Source: Duncaniella muricolitica
GTDB taxonomy: Bacteria; Bacteroidota; Bacteroidia; Bacteroidales; Muribaculaceae
Direction of reading: 5' to 3'
NCBI GenBank assembly: GCA_025808375.1
Contig: CP061009.1
Coordinates: 558,001 to 622,000, forward strand
DNA length: 64,000 nucleotides
Below are positions 56,842-64,000 of the stretch, one piece after another. The stretch's first letter is position 1, and every line of letters starts with the position of its first letter. Under the pieces are notes generated by a model. The model was given only the letters and a program-made list of their open reading frames with translations, was not told the origin of the DNA and ran no database searches. A program made the translations under genes and the position numbers.

Positions 56842-57999
56842 ATGGAAAAAACATGGAGATGGTTTGGGCCTAACGACAAAATTACTCTCGACATGCTCCG
56901 TCAGATAGGAGTCGAAGGCATCGTCACAGCCCTGCACCACATACCCAACGGTGAGGTGTGGCCTCTTGAGGAGGTCGAGAAGATGAAAGCTCTCATCGAG
57001 TCAAAGGGGATGAGGTGGAGCGTGGTGGAGAGTCTGCCCGTGTCGGAGTCGATAAAATATGCCGGTCCTGACCGCGACGCTCTGATAGAGCGTTACAAAG
57101 AGTCGCTCGCCAATCTCGGCAAGGCCGGAGTGACCACCGTATGTTACAACTTTATGCCTGTGCTCGACTGGGCACGTACCGATCTGGACTACCCCAATCC
57201 CAACGGCACATCCAATCTTTACTTCAATCTCGGCGAATTTGCCTATTTTGACATCCACATACTCAAGCGTGAGGGGGCCGAGGCCGACTATGATGCCTCT
57301 ACTCTCGAGCGTGTGGCCAAAATCAAGGAGTCTATGACCCCCGAGGGCGAGAAACGTCTCGTCGACAATATAATTGTCAAGACCCAGGGGTTTGTCAACG
57401 GCAATATCTCCGAGGCCGATCTCGACCCTGTGCAGAAGTTCCGCGAGCTGCTCAAGCTCTATGACGGCATCGACGCCTCACAGCTACGCGCCAACATGGC
57501 TTATTTTCTCAACGCCATCATGCCCGTGTGTCGCGAATACAATATAAATATGTGTGTGCATCCCGACGACCCCCCGCGTCCCATCCTCGGACTCCCCCGC
57601 ATAGTCACCTGCGATGCCGACATCGAGGCGTTTCTCAACGCCGTGCCTGACCCGCACAACGGTCTGACCTTCTGTGCCGGCTCGCTCAGTGCCGGACCTC
57701 ACAACGATGTGGTCGCGCTGGCACGCAAATATGCCTCACGCACCCACTTTGCCCACATCCGCATCTGCAAGACCCTTTCGGGGGGCGATTTCAAGGAGTC
57801 GTCTCACCTCGACCCGCGTCTGATAGAGGTTGTGAAGATATTCCAGAAGGTCAATCCCAATATCCCGATGCGTGTCGACCATGCCGAACTTATGCTCGAC
57901 GATGCCGACAAGGGCTACAATGCCGGCTACTCGTTTCACGGGCGCATGCTTGCCCTGGGACAGATAGAGGGCGTCATGGCGGCCTGTGCCAACGGGTAA
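56842..57999 (+). CDS. uxuA: Mannonate dehydratase
   Basis: ATG 56842 (MEKTWRWFGPNDKITLDMLR) gives 385 residues; the longer frame would start inside the terminator. The family blocks VEGIVTALHHIPNGEVWPLE, YNFMPVLDWARTDL, CVHPDDPPRPILGLPRIV (metal ligands), TFCAGSLSAGPHND and MRVDHAELMLDD are all seen. It removes water from D-mannonate to give 2-keto-3-deoxygluconate in glucuronate breakdown. It is followed after 27 bp by the SDR gene, a likely partner. Confidence 0.96.
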   Translation: MEKTWRWFGPNDKITLDMLRQIGVEGIVTALHHIPNGEVWPLEEVEKMKALIESKGMRWSVVESLPVSESIKYAGPDRDALIERYKESLANLGKAGVTTVCYNFMPVLDWARTDLDYPNPNGTSNLYFNLGEFAYFDIHILKREGAEADYDASTLERVAKIKESMTPEGEKRLVDNIIVKTQGFVNGNISEADLDPVQKFRELLKLYDGIDASQLRANMAYFLNAIMPVCREYNINMCVHPDDPPRPILGLPRIVTCDADIEAFLNAVPDPHNGLTFCAGSLSAGPHNDVVALARKYASRTHFAHIRICKTLSGGDFKESSHLDPRLIEVVKIFQKVNPNIPMRVDHAELMLDDADKGYNAGYSFHGRMLALGQIEGVMAACANG

Positions 58000-58026
58000 T
58001 ATCATAGATAAAAAAAGCAATATATC

Positions 58027-58839
58027 ATGAACGAATTGTTTTCAGTAAAAGATCAGGTCGTGGTCATCACCGGCGGTACAGGTGTGCTCGGCCGCTGCAT
58101 AGGCGAGTATCTCGCCACACAGGGTGCCAAGGTGGTGCTCATGGGTCGCCGCAAGGATGAGGGCGACGAGATAGTCGAGGCTATCAAGGCCAAAGGTGGC
58201 GAGGCGATGTTTCTTGTCACCGACGTTATGAATTCCGAGGTCGTGCAGGCCAATTGTGATGAAATCCTCGCCCGCTATGGCCGCGTGGACGCCCTGCTCA
58301 ACGGAGCCGGCGGCAACATGAAGGGTGCCACCATCGCGCCCGACGGCAACTTCTTCGACCTCGAGGTCGAAGCGTTCCGCACGGTGCTTGATCTCAATCT
58401 CACCGGCTCGGTAATCCCCACCCAGGTGTTTCTGCGCCCGATGGTCGAGGCCGGCCGCGGCACCATCGTCAACTTCTCGTCGATGGCTGCTTTCCGCCCC
58501 ATGACCCGCGTGGCCGGATATGCCGCAGCCAAGGCCGGTATATCCAACTTCACTGCATTCCTCGCCAACGAGGTGGCCACCAAATTCACCCCCGCCATAC
58601 GTGTCAACGCCATAGCTCCGGGCTTCTTCCTGACCAATCAGAACCGCTCGCTGCTCACCAATCCCGACGGCTCATACACTCAGCGTGGCGCGGATGTGAT
58701 ACGTCAGACTCCGTTCAAGCGTTTCGGCAAGCCCGAAGAGCTGTGCGGCACCATACAGTATCTCATCTCCGATGCCTCGACATTTGTGACAGGCACCGTG
58801 GCCGTAGTCGACGGCGGATTCAATGCCTTTGCCATGTAA
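58027..58839 (+). CDS. Short-chain dehydrogenase, likely fructuronate reductase
   Basis: 270 residues of the classical SDR type. The cofactor loop is VVITGGTGVLGRCIGEYLA, NGAGG follows, then Ser in NFSSMAAF and Tyr-Lys in YAAAKAG. PGFFLTNQNRSLLTN is the substrate loop. Directly after uxuA such SDRs replace UxuB in many Bacteroidota and are taken to interconvert D-fructuronate and D-mannonate; that is inference from context. NAD or NADP preference: Arg in MGRRKDE suggests NADP. Confidence 0.85.
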   Translation: MNELFSVKDQVVVITGGTGVLGRCIGEYLATQGAKVVLMGRRKDEGDEIVEAIKAKGGEAMFLVTDVMNSEVVQANCDEILARYGRVDALLNGAGGNMKGATIAPDGNFFDLEVEAFRTVLDLNLTGSVIPTQVFLRPMVEAGRGTIVNFSSMAAFRPMTRVAGYAAAKAGISNFTAFLANEVATKFTPAIRVNAIAPGFFLTNQNRSLLTNPDGSYTQRGADVIRQTPFKRFGKPEELCGTIQYLISDASTFVTGTVAVVDGGFNAFAM

Positions 58840-59106
58840 AAAAGCTCCGAATTAACACTCAAACCTTAATTTAGGCCATTCCATTAGGGTTTTTTAATCA
58901 CTTTTAGCGCAAACTGCCGTGCAAAAATGCATGGCAGTTTGTTTTAATCATGAAAAGTAAATAAAAGGCCCCTTGAACATGACACTAAGGGGTAAGGTAG
59001 AAAGATAAGACAAGATATAACATCCCTCGTCCTCTTTACCGAGTTGTGAAACTGGATACTGAGGCTCTCATAAATAAATAGTTGAAACGTGAGGAGCGGT
59101 GTTGCG
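58840..59106. other. Gene-free stretch with terminator hairpins
   Basis: CAAACTGCC / GGCAGTTTG with a T-run (58909-58946) ends the uxuA-SDR transcript. A weaker hairpin (GGCCCCTT / AAGGGG) lies near 58968-58996. I see no gene between 58946 and 59090. Confidence 0.6.
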
Positions 59107-59138
59107 GTTTGTCCGCAACACCGCTTTTTCGTATCTTT
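59094..59138 (+). promoter_or_regulatory. Terminator-like hairpin overlapping the ispD promoter
   Basis: GAGCGGTGTTGCGG / CCGCAACACCGCTTTTT forms a strong terminator. Its loop holds TTTG (59107-59110), and 20 bp on lies TATCTTTG (59131-59138), so the -33 element sits inside the hairpin and the -7 just after it. Confidence 0.7.
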
Positions 59139-59159
59139 GCGGACATAAATAATGAAATT

Positions 59160-59855
59160 ATGATACATTATCCCGACAGCGCAGACAATGTGCACATAAT
59201 CGTGGCGGCCGGGAGCGGAAGCCGCTACGGAGGCAATCTGCCCAAGCAGTTTTGCGACCTTGCAGGCCGTCCGATGCTCATGACCACCATGGAGCGTCTT
59301 GCCGGAGCGACTCCCGGTGCACGCATCATTGTGGTGTTGAGTGCCGATATGACCGGTATGTGGGAGGAGATGTGTCGCGAACACTCTTTCACTCTCCCTC
59401 ACACCATTGTCGCCGGCGGTCCGTCGCGCGCCCATAGCGTGAAAAACGCCGTCGTGACCCTCGACCCCGCCACCGTGGGATGGGTGAGCGTGCATGACGC
59501 CGCGCGCCCGATGGTGACGCGCGCCATGATGGAGCGTCTGCTCTCCGCGCTCTCCGACACATGCCGCGGAGCCATACCCGTGGTGGCTGTTACCGATTCG
59601 TTGCGTGTGCTTGAGCCCGACGGCGGCTCGAAGGCCGTCGACCGTTCGCTCTACCGCGCCGTGCAGACCCCTCAGGTGTTTGACGGACGCACGCTCATCG
59701 AGGCCAACCGTCAGGAGCTCCTCCCCACCTTTACCGACGACGCTTCAGTGGTCGAGGCCGCCGGTCTCGGCCCGCTCGCGCTCGTGGAGGGTGACACGGC
59801 CAACATCAAGGTCACCAATCCTGGCGACATCGAAAGAATAATGTTGAATCTCTGA
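59160..59855 (+). CDS. ispD: 2-C-methyl-D-erythritol 4-phosphate cytidylyltransferase
   Basis: ATG 59160 (MIHYPDSADNVHIIVAAGSG) gives 231 residues; the longer frame from 59082 runs through the hairpin and promoter. AAGSGSRYGGNLPKQFCDLA is the CTP-binding start, VSVHDAARPMV and QTPQVFDGRTL are family blocks. It makes CDP-methylerythritol in the non-mevalonate isoprenoid pathway. It lies 8 bp before recG and is likely cotranscribed with it. Confidence 0.94.
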   Translation: MIHYPDSADNVHIIVAAGSGSRYGGNLPKQFCDLAGRPMLMTTMERLAGATPGARIIVVLSADMTGMWEEMCREHSFTLPHTIVAGGPSRAHSVKNAVVTLDPATVGWVSVHDAARPMVTRAMMERLLSALSDTCRGAIPVVAVTDSLRVLEPDGGSKAVDRSLYRAVQTPQVFDGRTLIEANRQELLPTFTDDASVVEAAGLGPLALVEGDTANIKVTNPGDIERIMLNL

Positions 59856-59863
59856 ACAATCTC

Positions 59864-61948
59864 TTGAGGAATACCGATATAAAATATTTGCGTGGGATAG
59901 GTCCCAAGCGTGCCGAACTTCTTGAGAAGAATCTCGGCATAAGGACCTATTACGACATGCTCTATCATTTCCCGACTCATTACGTAGACCGCACCACCAT
60001 CAGGCGCATACGTGATTTTGAGGGCGAGGATATGGCCGCCGTGCAGGTGAGAGGACAGTTTGTGTCGTTCAACACCATAGGCGAAGGGGCCAAGATGCGT
60101 CTTGTCGGGCTTTTCAGCGACGGCTCCGGCACGATGGAGGTGGTGTGGTTTCAGCGCGTGAAGTCATTGCGCGAGCTGTATCATACCCACACCGAGTATA
60201 CACTCTTCGGCAAGCCGTCGGTGTTCAACGGCCGCTGGAGCATGGTGCATCCTGAGATTGACCCGCCCGGCGCACCGTTGGCCTCGGGAGGATTTCGCGG
60301 AGTGTATCCGCTCACCGAGCAATTGCGCAACCGAGGCTTTTCGTCGCGCACATTTGCCACAGCCGCCGCCGAGATTCTTGCCGGTGCGCGTTACATACCC
60401 GAGACACTGCCCGAGCATATAGTAAACCGTTACGGGCTCCTGGACCTGCGCACGGCTCTCACCGTCATACACACTCCCCCCTCGATGGCCATGCTCGACA
60501 GGGCGAGGCTCCGACTCAAGTTTGAGGAGCTGTTTTATCTCCAGCTCGACATCCAGCGTTATGCACGCCGCCGCTCGTCGTCGACCCAAGGCTTTATGTT
60601 CGGGCACATCGGGCAGTTTTTCAACAATTTTTACAGCCAGTTTCTCCCCTTTCCACTCACCGGCGCGCAGAAACGTGTCATAAAAGAGATACGCGCCGAT
60701 ATGGGGACGGGACGCCAGATGAACCGTCTGCTGCAGGGCGATGTGGGCAGCGGCAAGACCCTCGTGGCCCTGCTCACCATGCTCATAGCCCTCGACAACG
60801 GTTATCAGGCATGTCTGATGGCCCCGACCGAGATTCTTGCCACTCAGCATTACGAGACTATACGCGAGATGGTCGCTCCGATGGGGATAAACGTGAGACT
60901 GCTCACCGGGTCGACGCGCAAAAAGGAGCGCGATGTCATCGACGCTCAGTTGCAGGACGGCTCGCTCCACATACTCATAGGCACACATGCCGTGATTGAA
61001 GACCGTGTGAAGTTTCACAACCTCGGCTATGTGGTCATCGACGAGCAACACCGGTTCGGTGTGGCACAGCGTGCCCGCCTGTGGACCAAAAACGTCATAC
61101 CTCCCCATGTGCTGGTGATGACAGCCACGCCCATCCCCCGCACGCTCGCCATGACTGTCTACGGCGACCTCGACGTCAGCGTGATCGACGAACTGCCCCC
61201 CGGCCGTAAGCCGGTGCAGACTCTGCTGCGTTATGACGAGAACCGCCTGTCGACTTATCAGGGCATAGCGCGACAGCTCAAGATGGGGCGGCAGGTCTAT
61301 ATAGTATATCCACTTATCAACGAGAACGAGAAGCTCGACCTGCGTTCGCTCGAGGAGGGTTATGAAAACATCTGCGAGATATACCGCGACTATCGTGTGG
61401 CCTATGTGCACGGTCGTCTCAAGCCCGAAGAGAAAGATTATCAGATGAGTATTTTTGCCTCGGGCGAGGCTCAGATACTTGTGAGCACGACGGTGATTGA
61501 GGTGGGTGTCAATGTGCCCAACGCCACGACGATGCTCATAGAGAATGCCGAGCGTTTCGGCCTGTCGCAGCTCCATCAGTTACGCGGACGTGTAGGCCGA
61601 GGCGAGGGGCAGAGCTACTGCATACTCATGACCAAACGCAAGATTGCCAAGGATACGCGCCGGCGTCTCGAACTGATGACGGCCACCACCAACGGTTTTG
61701 AGATAGCCGAGGCCGACATGCAGATGCGCGGTCCGGGCGATATAGAGGGCACAATGCAGAGCGGCATACCGTTTGACCTTCACATAGCCAATCTTGCCAC
61801 TGACGGCCAGATAGTGCAGATGGCGCGCGACGCGGCCTGTGAGGTGCTTGACGCGGACCCCGATCTTACCTCTCCGGCTAATGCCATACTCCCGCGCCAG
61901 CTCGCCCTCCTCAACTCCCGCATCCGCGACTGGTCCCGCATCTCGTAG
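59864..61948 (+). CDS. recG: ATP-dependent DNA helicase RecG
   Basis: 694 residues, starting at TTG 59864 since no ATG is available in frame after the ispD stop. The N-terminal wedge/OB domain begins with IKYLRGIGPKRAELLEKNLG. Helicase motifs are LLQGDVGSGKTLVALL (about 290-305), VIDEQHRFGVAQR (DEQH near 393), TATPIPRTLAM, STTVIEVGVNVPNA and QLRGRVGRG. It drives branch migration and fork regression in DNA repair. The length is normal for the family. Confidence 0.95.
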   Translation: MRNTDIKYLRGIGPKRAELLEKNLGIRTYYDMLYHFPTHYVDRTTIRRIRDFEGEDMAAVQVRGQFVSFNTIGEGAKMRLVGLFSDGSGTMEVVWFQRVKSLRELYHTHTEYTLFGKPSVFNGRWSMVHPEIDPPGAPLASGGFRGVYPLTEQLRNRGFSSRTFATAAAEILAGARYIPETLPEHIVNRYGLLDLRTALTVIHTPPSMAMLDRARLRLKFEELFYLQLDIQRYARRRSSSTQGFMFGHIGQFFNNFYSQFLPFPLTGAQKRVIKEIRADMGTGRQMNRLLQGDVGSGKTLVALLTMLIALDNGYQACLMAPTEILATQHYETIREMVAPMGINVRLLTGSTRKKERDVIDAQLQDGSLHILIGTHAVIEDRVKFHNLGYVVIDEQHRFGVAQRARLWTKNVIPPHVLVMTATPIPRTLAMTVYGDLDVSVIDELPPGRKPVQTLLRYDENRLSTYQGIARQLKMGRQVYIVYPLINENEKLDLRSLEEGYENICEIYRDYRVAYVHGRLKPEEKDYQMSIFASGEAQILVSTTVIEVGVNVPNATTMLIENAERFGLSQLHQLRGRVGRGEGQSYCILMTKRKIAKDTRRRLELMTATTNGFEIAEADMQMRGPGDIEGTMQSGIPFDLHIANLATDGQIVQMARDAACEVLDADPDLTSPANAILPRQLALLNSRIRDWSRIS

Positions 61949-61990
61949 TTCTCTTATAGTTTATCTCTTATAGTTTAGAAAGTTTAGAGA

Positions 61991-62052
61991 GTTAAAAAAG
62001 TCAAGATAATAGCTCGGTTACATAAGCCGGACTATTATCTTGACTTTTTTAA
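61991..62052. terminator. Long bidirectional hairpin terminator
   Basis: GTTAAAAAAGTCAAGATAAT and ATTATCTTGACTTTTTTAAC pair perfectly over 20 bp with A- and T-runs at the base. It sits between convergent recG and the LamG gene. Confidence 0.9.
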
Positions 62053-62138
62053 CTTGTGACTCTTTTAACTACAAGAATTAACTTGTTACTCTTTTAACTA
62101 CAAGAATTAACTTGTTACTCTTTTAACTATAAGATATT
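62051..62138 (+). repeat. 29-bp tandem repeats, three copies
   Basis: The unit AACTTGTTACTCTTTTAACT plus ACAAGAATT occurs at 62051-62079, 62080-62108 and, with changes (ATAAGATATT), at 62109-62138. There are no spacers, so it is not a CRISPR array. Its role is unknown. Confidence 0.85.
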
Positions 62139-62152
62139 AACTGAAAGAGAGA

Positions 62153-64000
62153 TTAACGCTTTACAAACTTGTAGGTGCGGAGCTCCTTGCCGTCCTCGAT
62201 GACGAGGATATAGATGCCCTGCTGGAGCGAGTCGACGATGTCGGTGCGGTCAGAGCCTACGGCAGTGCGGAGGATGCGGCCGCTGAAGGCATCGACCACG
62301 GTGTAACGGGCGTTTTCCGACTCGGCCATGATGTCCTCGATTTCCGAGAGACGGAGCATATTGTATTGCTCCACTACTTCCTCGGGCGAGAGAGCCTTGG
62401 GATAGATGGTCAGCTCGTCGATGTCACCGTTGAATGTACGGTTTTCCTTGCCTGCTGTCGGCTCGTCGTCACCGCCGATAAAGAAGAGCTCGGTGGCTGC
62501 GAAGTTGATGGCATTGGTGGCTACATTGGATGTCGAGGCAACCTCCACACCGTCGACATAGAGAAGGGTGGTCTTTTCGGCCACTTTGCGCACGCACACC
62601 ACGTGGTGCCAGTAGCCGTCAAACACTCCGCTTGCATCCGTGAGGGTGCAGTCGGTCTTCTTGACATTGTCGTCGATAGAGAATCGCATCAGTGAGCCGG
62701 TGCGCTCGAGGCCGATCCAGTTGCCTGTGCCGCCCTCCACGTTGGTGGTGTTGTGTGTGCCGATGCAGAAGAGATAGCCGTCATCGTCGGTGGAACGCAT
62801 CCACAGCTCGATGGAGAAGTCCTTGTCGCCCATCTGTATGGCGTCATATACGGGCTGGGTGAGGTAATAGCTGCCGTCAAACGAGATGGCACCGCCCTTC
62901 ACGCCGTTGACCGATATGGGCTGGCCGTTTACGGCAGTGGCTTCGCCATAGCTCATGTTGGGGGTAGTCTCGCTGATGTCGTCCATGGGGAAGTAAGCCA
63001 CATAGTCGGCACCCGAAGTCTCGTAGTGCTCCTTGACCTTGCTTGCACTCATCACTCCGCGATAGATCGACAGTTCGTCGAGCATGCCGGTGTAGTTGTT
63101 GTTGAAGTCAAAGTTGACGTTGCCGATGACAAGTGCCTGACCGTCGCTGTTGATTGCACCGGTCTTGTCGTCCGCGCTGTTTTTGAGCTCACCGTCGACA
63201 TACATGAGGAGTTTCTTGGCCACGACGTCGCGGGCAAGCACCACGTGATGCCATTGGCCGTCAAATATGGTCGAGCCTTCGGCCCACTGCACTTCGCTCT
63301 TGACTACGTCATCGTCTACAGCAAAGCGGAGTGCGCCGCTCTTGTATTCGAGGCCTACCCAGTTGCCGCCGTTGGACGATGCGATGGCTCCCTTGTTGAG
63401 TATATAGGCGGCGTTATCCTCAGAGTTCATCCAGAACTCGATGGTGAACGATTTGTCGCCAAACTCTATCAGGTCATAGGCTTCCTGCACGTAATAGTTG
63501 GATCCGTTGAGGCTGAGAGCATTGCCCTTCTTGCCTTCCACAGCCTCGCCGTTGCCTCCGGCCGCGGTTGCCTTCTGGTTGGCGATGAGGTTGGGAGTGG
63601 TCTCGCCTACGGTCTCGAAGGGATAGTAGCCGATAAGCTCTATCGAGGTGTTGACGCGGACATTGATGGAGCCTTCGATGGTGGCGTTGTTGTCCTCTTC
63701 GGCACCTGTGGTGGTGATGGTGAATTTATATTCGCCGGCCTCTTTAACCGAGCCCGAGATGGTGCCGGTGAGAGTGGCTGGGTCGAAGTCATAACCCACA
63801 CCGTCGGGCAGACCCTTGATCTCTACGCCTGTGGCGCGAAGCACCTTGAACGAGATGTTCTGTATCGGATCGCCGGCATAGATGAGCTGGCTGAGGTTGC
63901 CGGCGGTGATGGTGATGGCTCCCTGGGTGTTGAACGACTCCTCGAGGTTATAGCCGAGGTGGGGAGGCTGGTTGTAGGCGCAGTTCTGCCATGCGATCGC
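62153..64000 (-). CDS. Secreted LamG-domain protein with T9SS tail, 5' end outside window
   Basis: The frame is open from the right edge to the stop at 62153, so 616 C-terminal residues are visible and the start lies beyond 64000. A putative Ig-like segment (about 1-125; GYDFDPATLTGTISGSVKEA) comes first. Two concanavalin/LamG-like domains follow, each opening with Y(Y/F)P(F/M) and containing SFTIEFWMNS or DFSIELWMRS and HVV(L/C). The end is a C-terminal sorting domain (ARYTVVDAFSGRILRTAVGS). The N-terminal part may hold a catalytic domain; by neighbourhood a polysaccharide-active enzyme is possible but unproven. Confidence 0.85.
   Translation of the reverse strand, partial: AIAWQNCAYNQPPHLGYNLEESFNTQGAITITAGNLSQLIYAGDPIQNISFKVLRATGVEIKGLPDGVGYDFDPATLTGTISGSVKEAGEYKFTITTTGAEEDNNATIEGSINVRVNTSIELIGYYPFETVGETTPNLIANQKATAAGGNGEAVEGKKGNALSLNGSNYYVQEAYDLIEFGDKSFTIEFWMNSEDNAAYILNKGAIASSNGGNWVGLEYKSGALRFAVDDDVVKSEVQWAEGSTIFDGQWHHVVLARDVVAKKLLMYVDGELKNSADDKTGAINSDGQALVIGNVNFDFNNNYTGMLDELSIYRGVMSASKVKEHYETSGADYVAYFPMDDISETTPNMSYGEATAVNGQPISVNGVKGGAISFDGSYYLTQPVYDAIQMGDKDFSIELWMRSTDDDGYLFCIGTHNTTNVEGGTGNWIGLERTGSLMRFSIDDNVKKTDCTLTDASGVFDGYWHHVVCVRKVAEKTTLLYVDGVEVASTSNVATNAINFAATELFFIGGDDEPTAGKENRTFNGDIDELTIYPKALSPEEVVEQYNMLRLSEIEDIMAESENARYTVVDAFSGRILRTAVGSDRTDIVDSLQQGIYILVIEDGKELRTYKFVKR

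Noticed and set aside
58947..59093. Small gene between the SDR and ispD
   Set aside because: No frame of useful length with a plausible start; only hairpins are seen.
59082..59159. N-terminal extension of IspD
   Set aside because: It runs through a terminator hairpin and the promoter; family members begin close to the CTP-binding loop.
62051..62138. CRISPR array
   Set aside because: The 29-bp units are directly joined without spacers and drift in sequence.

Overview
The window reads as chromosome of an anaerobic gut Bacteroidota, order Bacteroidales, most likely Muribaculaceae or a close relative. The family call is my reading of the 16S rRNA gene and the gene content, not a database result. 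Signs are the promoter style (TTTG, about 20 bp, TAnnTTTG) before many genes, C-terminal sorting tails of the type IX secretion kind on secreted enzymes, an HTCS-like regulator, a NUDIX-type sugar regulator and a CTnDOT-type integrase.

Layout. 1-4.37 kb is one end of an integrative conjugative element of the CTnDOT/CTnERL type: a probable excision operon (two small HTH proteins plus a DUF4099/DUF3945-like protein running off the edge), two divergent small HTH genes, a RhuM-like protein and an IntDOT-like tyrosine recombinase. The probable junction is GTAACTTTGC at 4362-4371, which is also the -7 box of the next gene. 4.4-18.1 kb holds pectin genes: a large secreted pectin methylesterase/pectate lyase fusion, a PL1 pectate lyase and a PL9-like pectate lyase, with a DUF6155-like gene and a DsbD-type gene between them. 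The PL1/PL9 pair has been split by an insertion sequence, and the PL9 gene is itself broken by a fragment carrying the head of an integrase-like gene. 18.2-21.2 kb is a membrane sensor-regulator that joins a propeller sensor directly to an AraC-type HTH, with no kinase or receiver.

21.2-32.9 kb is housekeeping: an RSH (ppGpp) enzyme, a nitroreductase, carA-carB, eno and an S9 peptidase. 33.1-38.8 kb is an rRNA operon (two promoters, 16S, tRNA-Ala, 23S, 5S, terminator). It is followed by a 58-bp near-perfect inverted repeat. 39.2-48.9 kb holds GDP-fucose synthase, a class A PBP, a Wza/Wzc-type polysaccharide export pair, a 326-bp MITE-like element, an unknown small gene, a glycosyltransferase and a cyclophilin. 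An OmpA-like porin follows on the minus strand.

50.6-58.8 kb is a sugar-acid and pentose block: NUDIX regulator, xylB, xylA and a xylose symporter, then KDPG aldolase, mannonate dehydratase and a short-chain dehydrogenase likely to act as fructuronate reductase. Together with the pectinases this suggests use of pectin and xylan sugars (inference). No SusC/SusD pair lies in the window. 59.2-61.9 kb holds ispD and recG, then short tandem repeats and the 3' part of a secreted LamG-domain protein that runs off the right edge.

I found no CRISPR array or recognisable defence system. The most interesting items are the element/promoter junction, the kinase-less sensor regulator, the disrupted pectate lyase, the MITE that shares ends with the local IS, and the long inverted repeat after the rRNA operon.
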